A stretch of DNA of 22,920 bases from an uncultured Prevotella sp. (GTDB lineage Bacteria > Bacteroidota > Bacteroidia > Bacteroidales > Bacteroidaceae): positions 1 to 22,920 of the forward strand of contig CAKPRX010000034.1 of assembly GCA_934183135.1 (NCBI GenBank). The letters are read 5' to 3'. The position numbers and the translations under genes are program-made. Below the pieces are notes generated by a model. That model was not told the DNA's origin. It ran no database searches and saw nothing but the letters and a program-made list of their open reading frames with translations. Of this stretch, positions 1 to 6,949 are shown one piece after another (position 1 is the stretch's first letter; each line of letters opens with the position of its first letter).

Positions 1-221
1 ATGTGCCGCCGTACGGTGCTCACGTCTATCCGTAGCATGTCGGCCAGGGTCTGCTCGCATACGGCCGAGCGGTAGGTGTTATAGTCGCTCTTCTGTGCCA
101 GGGCCAGGAAGGTGGCGGCCTCGGGTGGCGTAAGCAGGGCGATGTACTGGGTTATGTTGCGGTATCGGGCCAGGCTCTGCCGACTTTTGCCCAGAGGGGC
201 GTGGTGTGTACTGTGTGCCAT
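1..221 (-). CDS. Helix-turn-helix protein, N-terminal part (runs off left edge)
   Basis: This minus-strand reading frame starts with ATG at 221 and stays open to the window edge, so only about 73 N-terminal residues are visible (MAHSTHHAPLGKSRQ...). The stretch from about residue 55 (TLADMLRIDVSTVRRH) has the spacing of a helix-turn-helix: an alanine in the first helix, then a V-S-T-V-R-R recognition helix. It is preceded by a leucine/alanine-rich helix (ALLTPPEAATFLALAQ). This suggests a DNA-binding regulator or a replication-initiator-like winged helix, but the family is not recognised and the C-terminus is missing. The start is supported by a promoter at 270-300 with exact consensus elements, giving a leader of about 40 nt. 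It is divergent from the plus-strand unknown genes and could be the protein that binds the repeats at 1769-1858; that link is inference. Confidence 0.6.
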   Translation of the reverse strand, partial: MAHSTHHAPLGKSRQSLARYRNITQYIALLTPPEAATFLALAQKSDYNTYRSAVCEQTLADMLRIDVSTVRRH

Positions 222-269
222 ACGCTGTAGGGTAAAAAATGTGGTTTTTCTGTCTGTTATTATGATACT

Positions 270-300
270 CAAATTTAATTATTTTTTTCGGATTATCAAA
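270..300 (-). promoter_or_regulatory. Consensus Bacteroidetes promoter for the HTH gene
   Basis: Read on the minus strand, TTTG (300-297) is followed after exactly 19 bp by TAAATTTG (277-270). This matches the known Bacteroidetes sigma-70-type consensus TTTG-N19-TAnnTTTG at every defined base. It faces the gene starting at 221, with predicted initiation near 263. Confidence 0.65.
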
Positions 301-394
301 GGGTTTCGGCCAGTTTTTTTTATATTTTTTCCGATTTTTTTATGTCTCATAAATTGTTAACCGATGTTAAAGTACTAAAAAAGTGCACCAATTA

Positions 395-425
395 TTTGGG
401 GGGGGTAAATTAATGCGTACATTTG
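395..425 (+). promoter_or_regulatory. Consensus Bacteroidetes promoter with long leader
   Basis: TTTG (395-398) and TACATTTG (418-425) are separated by exactly 19 bp, matching the Bacteroidetes TTTG/TAnnTTTG consensus at every defined base. Transcription would start near 432, which leaves about 200 nt before the ATG at 633. A run of seven or more G lies between the two elements. It probably drives the 633-896 gene and perhaps the gene after it, or a separate short RNA. Confidence 0.65.
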
Positions 426-632
426 CAATACAGCTATGCTGATCGTTCATTGAACTATTGGATTTTAGGTTAATAACACCACCTTGTTATATATGCCATG
501 TTTTGGTGAACTTGCTGGTAACTCGTTTACAAAGGCAGTTTCCATGGATGGCTGTATAATTATTATCAATCTCTTCAGTCCTGCAGGTTGGAGGGATGGT
601 GAAAGTTTTTAACTCTTAAATTTTTTAAAGAA

Positions 633-896
633 ATGATAAGATTAAGTAATGCTGAGAGGACTCAGCGAGTGATGACTGACGTGTTCAGGGTGTTAGACCG
701 AGTAGAAGTAATCGTTAAACATCAAGTAGATAAGTTAACAAGAGCTTATCAAAAGTTGCGTGCGGACGAGGAAAACAACGACCCTATCAGTTTCCGCATA
801 ATGATAGGGTATCTAATTGAGCTAATGAGCCTGATAGAAAATCGTAAAGATAATTACGATGGGTACATACAGCTTTATCACAACCTTGAGGCCTGA
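633..896 (+). CDS. Hypothetical protein, 87 aa
   Basis: This is a small, charged, soluble protein (MIRLSNAERTQRVMTDV...) with no signal peptide or membrane segment. The sequence suggests an almost entirely helical fold: heptad-like hydrophobic positions run through VFRVLDRVEVIVKHQVDKL and then IMIGYLIELMSLIE. I do not recognise a family. Its base composition is visibly richer in A/T than the neighbour at 984, which could point to a different origin. It lies downstream of the strong promoter at 395-425 and is followed within 10 bp by a hairpin with a T-run, so it may be transcribed mostly as a single gene. Confidence 0.55.
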   Translation: MIRLSNAERTQRVMTDVFRVLDRVEVIVKHQVDKLTRAYQKLRADEENNDPISFRIMIGYLIELMSLIENRKDNYDGYIQLYHNLEA

Positions 897-905
897 GTCT
901 TCGGG

Positions 906-937
906 GGGGGCGCTTCTTTAATGGGGTGCCCCCTTTT
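906..937 (+). terminator. Rho-independent terminator or attenuator after 633-896
   Basis: GGGGGCGC (906-913) pairs with GTGCCCCC (926-933) over 8 bp including one G-U pair, with a 12-nt loop and TTTT (934-937) directly after. Its place between two co-oriented genes means partial read-through to the gene at 984 is possible. Confidence 0.6.
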
Positions 938-983
938 AACTTTCAGACCGAATGTAGAAACTTAACCACATAACCTATAAGCA

Positions 984-1658
984 ATGGAGAAGCAAGGACT
1001 TATTGCAGCCGAGGAGGAACTAAAAGCCATGATAGACCGGTGGCTGCCCAGGGGCGAGGACTATGAGCCAGGCGGTGCCCAGTTCGAAAGGTACGGCCGT
1101 GTAGATGTGCCAAAGGCCAAGCGCCGCCTGCTGACAACCATATACGAGCAGTACGCCCGCATAAGCCAGGAGAGCGACACGCTGATACAGGCCATCGTGC
1201 TGCGCTCTATAATAGACCTGAAACGCGAGCTGTGCCATATAGCCAGCCTCGGCCCTGATGTAGCCCCCGAGAAACTGACGCAGCATGTAAAGCAGATGGA
1301 CAAGCCCAGCGGAAAACGAAAAAAGTCTATCGACGGGGCCGACAAGGGAGCGATGAGCCTGCACGCCAGTTTCTATGATGTACTGAGCAAGTGTACCCAC
1401 CAGGGCTTCTACCTGTATCACAGCATCCCTCCCGCTATCACCCGCCGGGCCATGGAAGTAGTAATGTGCGACCTCTTCAGCCGGTTGGCCGACGACCCCG
1501 ATGTGGGCGATATGGTAACGCCCGAACAACGCGAGCGGATATTAGCCGAAATGGAGCCCCGCTATGGCCCCAACGGCCCATGCGCCACCTGCGAGCACTG
1601 GTCTAAGCGCCGCCCGAAATCAGAACAGAAAAAGGAGGAGGGAAAGGTAGAGGAGTAG
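984..1658 (+). CDS. Hypothetical protein, 224 aa, with Cys-pair near the C-terminus
   Basis: This is a soluble protein (MEKQGLIAAEEEL...) with no signal peptide. The N-terminal half is predicted helical. The middle is basic (KPSGKRKKS), and the last 30 residues carry CATCEHW, a CxxC pair that could bind metal, followed by a very charged tail (KRRPKSEQKKEEGKVEE). No family is recognised. Strong G/C preference at third codon positions supports true coding. The overlapping minus-strand frames in this stretch have no such support and are treated as shadows. Accessory genes of plasmids, prophages or integrated elements often look like this, but nothing here proves mobility. Confidence 0.6.
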   Translation: MEKQGLIAAEEELKAMIDRWLPRGEDYEPGGAQFERYGRVDVPKAKRRLLTTIYEQYARISQESDTLIQAIVLRSIIDLKRELCHIASLGPDVAPEKLTQHVKQMDKPSGKRKKSIDGADKGAMSLHASFYDVLSKCTHQGFYLYHSIPPAITRRAMEVVMCDLFSRLADDPDVGDMVTPEQRERILAEMEPRYGPNGPCATCEHWSKRRPKSEQKKEEGKVEE

Positions 1659-1768
1659 CCCTGCGCGTAGGAAGGCTGATAGCCCCAACCCACTACGGGG
1701 AAGGCCACAGGGAATCCGCTATTAATAGGTATCCGCAACCCATTGGTAATCAGTATTGGGCAGACCCC

Positions 1769-1827
1769 TGCGCAGAATTTGCGCGGAGGTGCGCAGAATT
1801 TGCCTACGAACTGCGCAGAATTTGCGC
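1769..1827. repeat. Three iteron-like palindromic repeats, 21-22 bp period
   Basis: TGCGCAGAATTTGC occurs exactly at 1769-1782, 1790-1803 and 1812-1825, so starts are 21 and 22 bp apart, about two helical turns. In the first and third copies the unit extends to the inverted repeat GCGCA-GAATT-TGCGC (1770-1784 and 1813-1827). Same-face spacing of palindromes is typical of iterons or multi-site operators. The region is not a credible open reading frame. Confidence 0.7.
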
Positions 1828-1858
1828 TATATACTAATACCTATATACTAATACCTAT
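1827..1858. repeat. 14-bp perfect tandem repeat
   Basis: CTATATACTAATAC is present at 1827-1840 and again at 1841-1854, followed by the first four bases of a third copy (1855-1858). It directly abuts the palindromic repeats and is very A/T-rich, as duplex-unwinding stretches next to iterons often are. Function is inferred only. Confidence 0.65.
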
Positions 1859-2006
1859 TCACCCCACACCCTGGGCAGGGTGCAAGGATGGCGCTTCTTT
1901 CCCCTAAAAAGGGCTGACATGGCACGTGTAGTGCTACCGACGATGAGTATTCCGTCTGACGTACCGGTAACAGGAAAGACTGTAGCTAACTTTAAAACTT
2001 GTTATT

Positions 2007-2525
2007 ATGGCAACATCAAAAATTATTGTGAATTACAAACAAACAAAGGCCGAAACCAATGACCGTATGGGAAGCCCGTTCCAGGAAGGAGTAGCCGTTG
2101 TTCTAGCCGGCGTAATGTCGGCAAGAATAAAGGATAAAAAAACGGGTAAGTACGGTGACCCTTACACGGTATTCCTGACTAATGTGGGCCCGATGTGGCC
2201 CACTATGTGCCGCAAGGCAAAGGTGGACACCGATGGGAATATCCATCGGCCCACGAGGGGCTTTAAGACCCTCTGGAGCGACATCCAGGAGGCCGTTAAA
2301 ACCTCCCAGAATGACTGGGAGGCTCTCGAAAAGGTTGTAGCCCTATACAAGGGCAAAGCCTTTATCATCCACCAGGACGAGTTCCCGGCCACGACCAGTG
2401 ATGGCCGCACTTATGTGGCCACCATAATCGACGCTGACTTGGAGGACATAACAGACGAGGCATACGAAGCTGAGCTTGAGGAGGCTCAAGCTTATAAAGA
2501 TGTAGCTTGCTGTCAAGGAGCGTAA
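2007..2525 (+). CDS. Hypothetical protein, 172 aa
   Basis: This is a soluble protein beginning MATSKIIVNYKQTKAETND. It has a beta-rich first half (GVAVVLAGVMSARI, YTVFLTNV) and a segment around residues 114-140 reading GKAFIIHQDEF...GRTYVATI. The tail is strongly acidic (DADLEDITDEAYEAELEEAQ). No signal peptide, membrane segment or recognised domain is seen. The alternating strands and acidic C-terminal tail faintly recall single-strand DNA-binding proteins, but this is a guess. ATG at 2007 is preferred because the protein reads well from there and a -7-like box lies about 15 bp upstream. A strong terminator follows at 2629-2673. Confidence 0.6.
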   Translation: MATSKIIVNYKQTKAETNDRMGSPFQEGVAVVLAGVMSARIKDKKTGKYGDPYTVFLTNVGPMWPTMCRKAKVDTDGNIHRPTRGFKTLWSDIQEAVKTSQNDWEALEKVVALYKGKAFIIHQDEFPATTSDGRTYVATIIDADLEDITDEAYEAELEEAQAYKDVACCQGA

Positions 2526-2628
2526 GGCTTTTGGTCTACCAGAGAAATAGTAGGCCGAGTATATACATCGTGGAGGGCAGGAAGTATGTGGTAAGATAAC
2601 CACGCATACTGCAAAAAAAACAGGAGAA

Positions 2629-2673
2629 GAGGTACTTATGGTTTTCGGCAGCCGTAGGTACCTCCTTTCTTTT
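2629..2673 (+). terminator. Strong rho-independent terminator
   Basis: The arms at 2629-2641 and 2652-2664 form a 13-bp stem (GAGGTAC... with ...GTACCTC at its base, two G-U pairs inside). The loop is 10 nt and a pyrimidine tract CTTTCTTTT follows. It ends transcription coming from the gene at 2007. Confidence 0.75.
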
Positions 2674-2839
2674 CCGCATCCTGCTGTGAGCGTGACAGAC
2701 TGCGGAATGAAGATGCGAGAAAGATTAACGGAAAGCGAGTGAAAAAAGTGAGGGCAGGGTATTGGGTTTATCGGAAAAAATAACTAAATTTAAGTACCTT
2801 GCCAGCAGGCCGGGAAGAATAAAAAAACATGGGGAAACA

Positions 2840-2870
2840 GTTGCCGTGCGCGTTTTTTTTGCTAATTTTG
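2840..2870 (+). promoter_or_regulatory. Promoter of the hemerythrin-LuxR regulator
   Basis: TAATTTTG (2863-2870) matches TAnnTTTG exactly, and GTTG (2840-2843) lies 19 bp upstream as a three-of-four match to TTTG. The predicted start near 2877 gives a leader of about 68 nt before the ATG at 2945. Confidence 0.6.
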
Positions 2871-2944
2871 TACCAGTAACCGCGCACCCCCACCGATGAG
2901 GGAGGGCGCCCCGTGTAAAGTCACTTAAAAGAAATGTACGCGCT

Positions 2945-3898
2945 ATGAAGAAGCAGAAAGTGTATGAGGCCGACGACAAGATGATATCCATCCTGCAGGA
3001 CAACTACGATGTGCTCCGCTGCCTGGGAGCCTTCGGCATCAACCTGGGTTTTGGCAACAAGACGGTCAAGGAACTCTGCGACAGCCAGGGGGTAGACTGC
3101 TTTACCTTCCTGTGTATAGTCAACTATACCATCAACGGCTACCTGGGCGTAGACGACATGGCCCGCCTGTCAGTACCCACGCTGATGCACTACCTGCGGG
3201 CCTCGCACGAGTACTACCTGGACTTCGAGCTGCCCTTTATACGCCGCGAGCTTGACGGTACGCTCAACCCCTCGGACAGCATGGCGCCCCTCATCATGAG
3301 GCTGTACGATGAGTACGCCCACAGCATACGCCACCACATGAAGTACGAGGAGAAGAACGTGTTCCCCTACGTCGACGAGCTCCTGCAAGGACAGGCCCGC
3401 GACAACTACGACATAGACACCTTCTCCAAGCACCACGGACAGACCGATGTCAAGCTGCGCGAGCTCAAGAACATCATCATCCAGTACCTGCCCGCCGACG
3501 GACAGCGCAACAACCAGCTCTGCGCCACCCTCTACGACATATACAACTGCGAGTCGTGGCTGGCACAGCACTCGGAGGTAGAGGAGAACATCTTCATACC
3601 GGCCATACGGCAGCTGGAGAAGCGTGTAAAGCAGAACGACGTGAGCGTGAAGCTCTCGCACATGATAAACAAGAACCAGGACAGCGAGGCCCTGAGCGAC
3701 CGCGAGCGCGAGGTTATAGTATGCCTGGTACAGGGAATGACCAACAAGGAGATGGCCGACCACCTGTGCATATCGGTAAACACGGTGATAACCCACCGCA
3801 AGAACATAGCCCGCAAGTTGCAGATACACTCGCCGGCCGGACTCACCGTCTATGCCATCGCCAAGGGACTGATAGACATCTCGGCTGTCAAACTCTGA
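2945..3898 (+). CDS. Hemerythrin-domain LuxR-type transcriptional regulator
   Basis: This 317-aa cytoplasmic protein has three parts. Residues 12-60 resemble the ScdA/DUF542 N-terminal module. Residues 80-230 form a hemerythrin-like four-helix bundle with candidate iron ligands H88, H131/E135 (HxxxE), H163 or H164, and H209/E213 (HxxxE). Residues 250-312 form a LuxR/GerE helix-turn-helix (LSDREREV..., NKEMADHL, NTVITHRKN). Hemerythrin domains of this type bind a diiron centre that reacts with O2, NO or peroxide. A redox-sensing transcription factor is therefore a reasonable inference. It sits directly upstream of the oxygen-sensitive class III ribonucleotide reductase genes, with its own promoter at 2840-2870. 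Domain assignment is secure; ligand and targets are inferred. Confidence 0.85.
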   Translation: MKKQKVYEADDKMISILQDNYDVLRCLGAFGINLGFGNKTVKELCDSQGVDCFTFLCIVNYTINGYLGVDDMARLSVPTLMHYLRASHEYYLDFELPFIRRELDGTLNPSDSMAPLIMRLYDEYAHSIRHHMKYEEKNVFPYVDELLQGQARDNYDIDTFSKHHGQTDVKLRELKNIIIQYLPADGQRNNQLCATLYDIYNCESWLAQHSEVEENIFIPAIRQLEKRVKQNDVSVKLSHMINKNQDSEALSDREREVIVCLVQGMTNKEMADHLCISVNTVITHRKNIARKLQIHSPAGLTVYAIAKGLIDISAVKL

Positions 3899-4030
3899 CC
3901 ACACCCCTTCCTGCCTTTCTCGCTCTGACAGGTAGGCTCCGCGCCCGCCCGTCTGGCAGGCCGTGCGCCGCCCATCAGCCGATAATCCCTGCCGCGCACG
4001 GGTGGCCCCATATAGACACCGCAAACATGT

Positions 4031-4107
4031 ACCGATGTGAGAACCCCCAACACAACCACCATACGGCCGAGCTTATAAATGGTTGTTGTACATGCTGTTA
4101 CATCGGT
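4031..4107. repeat. Nested inverted repeats, possible structured RNA
   Basis: The outer arms ACCGATGT (4031-4038) and ACATCGGT (4100-4107) are perfectly complementary. Inside, ACAACCACCAT (4052-4062) pairs with ATGGTTGTTGT (4079-4089) at 10 of 11 positions. The whole dyad spans 77 bp and has no T-run on the plus side, so a simple terminator is unlikely. Confidence 0.5.
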
Positions 4108-4237
4108 CTATATAAATTCTTGGATTAATACGGCCGCGACGACATTCCTCGGCATACGCCTCAGTTACGAATGTTAATATATGTAAAGTGCTGACAGTTT
4201 TTAGCCCTCTGCCCGTATGGGAGAAACCTTTTTTTAT

Positions 4238-4245
4238 TATCTTTG
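4238..4245 (+). promoter_or_regulatory. nrdD promoter -7 element
   Basis: TATCTTTG matches TAnnTTTG. Only a weak -33 candidate, TATG at 4216-4219 with an 18-bp spacer, is visible, which may indicate an activator-dependent promoter. Initiation near 4252 gives a leader of about 150 nt containing the duplicated element. Confidence 0.5.
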
Positions 4246-4290
4246 CATCATATAAAGGAGTTGACCAGGAAAACATATTTGCCCTCTGGA

Positions 4291-4366
4291 TTTTCAGCGA
4301 AAGTTGTCCAAAACGGAAAACTTTTCAGAAACGGCAGAGAGAAAAGTTGTCCAAAACGGCAAACTT
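4291..4366. promoter_or_regulatory. Duplicated near-palindromic element in the nrdD leader
   Basis: A 24-bp element (AAAGTTGTCC-AAAAC-GG...) occurs at 4300-4323 and 4343-4366 with a single mismatch. The first copy extends to 4324 as 10-bp arms, AAAGTTGTCC and GGAAAACTTT, around AAAAC with one mismatch. TTTTCAG precedes each copy (4291-4297 and 4322-4328), so the segment looks like an imperfect tandem duplication. It could be a pair of operators or a pair of RNA hairpins. It does not match the NrdR-box pattern I know. Confidence 0.6.
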
Positions 4367-4403
4367 CAACGCAAGCGAAGTATCACGAAAAAAAACAAAT
4401 AAA

Positions 4404-6497
4404 ATGGAGATTAAGAACTTTACCATTACCAAGCGCGACGGCACCAAGGACCGTTTCTCATTAGACAAGATAATGAACGCCATCATCAAGGCGTTCGAGT
4501 CAGTTAACGAGGCTGTCGACCTCGGCAACGTGTCCAAGATTATCAGTCGGCTTGACATCTATAATAATATAAAGGTAGAAGATATACAGAACCAGGTAGA
4601 GGAGGCCCTCATGGCCGAGGGCTATTTTAAGGTGGCCAAGTCCTTCATGCTCTATAGGCAGCAGCACACCGAGGATCGCGAGACCCTGGAGCGTCTGAAG
4701 TTCCTCACTGACTATATGGAGGCGTCCAACGCCGCCACGGGCTCCAAGTACGACGCCAACGCCAACGTGGAGCACAAGAACATAGCCACCCTGATAGGCG
4801 AGCTGCCCAAGTCGGGCTTTATCCGCCTTAACCGCAAGCTGCTCACCGACCGTATCAAGAAGATGTACGGCAAGGATCTGTCCGACGAGTACATAGACAA
4901 GCTCACCCACCACTTCATCTACAAGAACGACGAGACATCGCTGGCCAACTACTGCGCCTCGATCACCATGTACCCATGGCTCGTGGGCGGCACCACGTCT
5001 ATCGGCGGCAACTCGACCAAGCCCACCAACCTCAAGTCGTTCTGCGGAGGCTTCATCAACATGGTCTTCATGGTAAGCTCCATGCTCTCGGGAGCCTGCG
5101 CCACCCCAGAGTTCCTGATGTACATGAACTACTTCATCGGCATGGAGTACGGCAAGGACTACTACAAGCGTGCCGACGAGGTGGTAGACCTCTCCCTGCG
5201 CCAGCGCACCATCGACAAGATCATCACCGACAGCTTTGAGCAGATAGTGTACTCGCTCAACCAGCCCACCGGAGCCCGCAACTACCAGGCCGTGTTCTGG
5301 AACATCTCTTACTACGACCGCTACTACTTTGAGAGCCTGTTCGGCAACTTCTATTTCCCCGACGGCAGCCAGCCCGACTGGGAAGGACTCTCCTGGCTGC
5401 AGAAGCGGTTTATGAAATGGTTTAACAAGGAGCGCACCAAGACCGTCCTGACCTTCCCCGTAGAGACCATGGCCATGCTCACCGAGAACGGTGAGTGCAA
5501 GGACAAGGAGTGGGGCGAGTTCGCTGCCGAGATGTACGCCGAGGGCCACAGTTTCTTCACCTATCTGAGCGACAACGCCGACAGCCTGAGCTCTTGCTGC
5601 CGCCTGCGTAACGAGATACAGGACAACGGCTTCAGCTACACCCTGGGAGCCGGCGGTGTTTCGACTGGCTCCAAGAGCGTGCTCACCGTCAACCTTAACC
5701 GTTGCATCCAGTATGCCGTCAACCACAAGACAGACTATAAGGAGTACCTCTCCCAGGTTATCGACCTCTGCCACAAAGTGCAGCTGGCCTACAACGAGAA
5801 CCTCAGGGAACTGCAGCGCCACGGCATGCTGCCTCTCTTCGACGCGGGCTACATCAACATGAGCCGCCAGTACCTCACCATCGGTGTAAACGGGCTGGTA
5901 GAAGCAGCCGAGTTTATGGGCCTGAAGATTAACGACAACCCCGACTACCTCCATTTCGTACAGACCGTACTCGGTATCGTAGAGAAGTACAACAAGCAGT
6001 ACCGTACCAAGGATGTCATGTTCAACTGCGAAATGATTCCGGCCGAGAACGTGGGCGTCAAGCACGCCAAGTGGGACCGCGAGGACGGTTACTTTGTGCC
6101 GCGCGACTGCTACAACTCGTACTTCTATGCCGTAGAGGACGACTCGCTGAGCGTGATAGACAAGTTCAAGCTACACGGAGCCCCCTACATAGAGCACCTC
6201 ACAGGCGGGTCGGCACTGCACATGAACCTGGAGGAGCACCTGAGCAAGGCCCAGTACCTGCAGTTGTTCAAGGTGGCCGCCAAGGAGGGCTGCAACTACT
6301 TTACCTTCAACATTCCCAATACGGTCTGCAACGACTGTGGCCACATAGACAAGCGCTACCTCAAGGAGTGCCCCGTATGCAAGAGCAAGAATGTGGACTA
6401 CCTTACCCGCATCATCGGTTATCTCAAGCGTGTCAGCAATTTCTCACAGCCCAGACAGGCCGAGGCAAGCAGAAGATACTATGCTAAAGTACGTTAA
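4404..6497 (+). CDS. nrdD: Anaerobic (class III) ribonucleoside-triphosphate reductase
   Basis: This 697-aa glycyl-radical enzyme reduces ribonucleoside triphosphates to deoxy forms without oxygen, using formate or a thiol system as reductant. An ATP-cone regulatory domain occupies about residues 1-95 (IKNFTITKRDGTKDRFSLDK). The catalytic barrel follows, with SFCGGFIN and SGACATPEF cysteine segments. The C-terminus has a zinc site C642/C645 and C656/C659 and then the radical loop RIIGYLKR, with Gly672 as the likely radical site. ATG at 4404 is chosen because the family begins at the ATP-cone; the in-frame ATG at 4188 adds 72 unrelated residues across the promoter. It overlaps nrdG by 17 bp, which implies translational coupling. 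Its flanking LuxR-type regulators suggest local control by oxygen or nitrosative signals. Confidence 0.95.
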   Translation: MEIKNFTITKRDGTKDRFSLDKIMNAIIKAFESVNEAVDLGNVSKIISRLDIYNNIKVEDIQNQVEEALMAEGYFKVAKSFMLYRQQHTEDRETLERLKFLTDYMEASNAATGSKYDANANVEHKNIATLIGELPKSGFIRLNRKLLTDRIKKMYGKDLSDEYIDKLTHHFIYKNDETSLANYCASITMYPWLVGGTTSIGGNSTKPTNLKSFCGGFINMVFMVSSMLSGACATPEFLMYMNYFIGMEYGKDYYKRADEVVDLSLRQRTIDKIITDSFEQIVYSLNQPTGARNYQAVFWNISYYDRYYFESLFGNFYFPDGSQPDWEGLSWLQKRFMKWFNKERTKTVLTFPVETMAMLTENGECKDKEWGEFAAEMYAEGHSFFTYLSDNADSLSSCCRLRNEIQDNGFSYTLGAGGVSTGSKSVLTVNLNRCIQYAVNHKTDYKEYLSQVIDLCHKVQLAYNENLRELQRHGMLPLFDAGYINMSRQYLTIGVNGLVEAAEFMGLKINDNPDYLHFVQTVLGIVEKYNKQYRTKDVMFNCEMIPAENVGVKHAKWDREDGYFVPRDCYNSYFYAVEDDSLSVIDKFKLHGAPYIEHLTGGSALHMNLEEHLSKAQYLQLFKVAAKEGCNYFTFNIPNTVCNDCGHIDKRYLKECPVCKSKNVDYLTRIIGYLKRVSNFSQPRQAEASRRYYAKVR

Positions 6498-6948
6498 CAC
6501 AGGGGTGGTTTTCCAGGAAATTCCCGACGAGGTGACACTGGCCATCAACATCAGTAACTGCCCGTGTCACTGTCCGGGATGCCACAGCAAGTATCTCTGG
6601 GACGATATCGGTGTGCCCCTTACAACCAAGGCGCTCGACGAGTTTATCAACAAGTTTGGTGCCGACATCACCTGCATCTGCTTCATGGGCGGTGATGCCG
6701 ACCCAGAGTATCTCTGCCAGCTGGCCACTTACATCCACGTCCACTATCCCCATTACCGTGTGGGGTGGTATAGCGGACGGTTCCGGATAGCAGCTCAGGC
6801 CAACCGGCGCGAGTTCGACTATATCAAGGTAGGCCCTTATATTGCCCACCTGGGCTCGCTCAAGTGCAAGACCACCAACCAGCGTCTGTACAAGTTGGAT
6901 TCAGGGGGTGTCTTCCAGGACATTACCTATCGTTTCTGGAGTAGATGA
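6481..6948 (+). CDS. nrdG: Anaerobic ribonucleotide reductase activating protein
   Basis: This 155-aa radical-SAM activase makes the glycyl radical on NrdD. The iron-sulfur motif CX3CX2C is C27/C31/C34 (NCPCHCPGCH), with an additional cysteine, C29, inside it. A GGD segment (FMGGDADPEY) stands where radical-SAM proteins have GGE, for S-adenosylmethionine binding. The length is normal for the family. ATG at 6481 lies inside the last 17 bp of nrdD in another frame, so the two are almost certainly one transcript. The next regulator starts 1 bp after its stop codon. Confidence 0.94.
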   Translation: MLKYVNTGVVFQEIPDEVTLAINISNCPCHCPGCHSKYLWDDIGVPLTTKALDEFINKFGADITCICFMGGDADPEYLCQLATYIHVHYPHYRVGWYSGRFRIAAQANRREFDYIKVGPYIAHLGSLKCKTTNQRLYKLDSGGVFQDITYRFWSR

Positions 6949-6949
6949 T

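Larger units (their letters stand above)
222..632. other. AT-rich divergent intergenic region
   Basis: This 411-bp stretch has no convincing gene. It holds two divergent consensus promoters (270-300 minus, 395-425 plus) and then a leader of about 200 nt before the plus-strand gene at 633. The leader contains a small perfect hairpin, ATAACA (473-478) and TGTTAT (485-490), and a T-rich run near 605-627. No known riboswitch or other RNA family is recognised in it. Confidence 0.5.
1659..2006. other. Intergenic region with iteron-like repeats and a hairpin
   Basis: No gene is supported here. The region contains three copies of a palindromic repeat (1769-1827), a 14-bp tandem duplication (1827-1858), and a 9-bp inverted partner of that duplication's end: AATAGGTAT at 1724-1732 against ATACCTATT at 1851-1859. 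A perfect 6-bp hairpin follows, CACCCT (1867-1872) and AGGGTG (1877-1882). A TAACTTTA box at 1986-1993 resembles the Bacteroidetes -7 element just before the gene at 2007. The 10-mer GCGCTTCTTT occurs at 1891-1900 and also at 910-919. Confidence 0.55.
2526..2944. other. Intergenic region with terminator and regulator promoter
   Basis: No gene is supported in these 419 bp. The first part ends in a strong rho-independent terminator (2629-2673), which likely marks the right boundary of the accessory segment. The second part carries the promoter of the hemerythrin-LuxR gene (2840-2870). The stretch between them is A/G-rich with no recognised structure. Confidence 0.5.
3899..4403. other. Long structured intergenic region before nrdD
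   Basis: No gene is supported in these 505 bp. Just after the regulator, CCGTGCGC (3961-3968) and GCGCACGG (3994-4001) can form an 8-bp stem without a T-run. A larger nested dyad lies at 4031-4107. The nrdD -7 element is at 4238-4245 and the duplicated near-palindromic element at 4291-4366. Reading nrdD from the in-frame upstream ATG at 4188 would turn all this regulatory DNA into 72 atypical residues, so that start is rejected. Confidence 0.6.

Noticed and set aside
1020..1529. Minus-strand open frame opposite the 224-aa hypothetical gene
   Set aside because: Third-position bias and the continuous set of plus-strand genes favour the 984-1658 frame; the minus frame has no start context or recognised motif.
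1768..1851. Repeat array as a coding repeat (LRRIC-like reading)
   Set aside because: An in-frame stop lies at 1747-1749 and no start codon follows in that frame, so the repeats are better explained as DNA sites.
1769..1858. CRISPR array
   Set aside because: Repeats are only 14 bp with 7-8 bp between them, far too short for repeat-spacer units, and no cas gene is present.
4188..4403. N-terminal 72-residue extension of NrdD from the in-frame ATG at 4188
   Set aside because: It would cover the -7 element and the duplicated leader repeats, and the residues are unlike the family. The ATP-cone begins right after ATG 4404.
4500..6065. Long minus-strand open frame of 521 codons inside nrdD
   Set aside because: It is a shadow of G/C-biased third positions of nrdD; its translation is a low-complexity Val/Leu/Gly/His-rich sequence with no domain.
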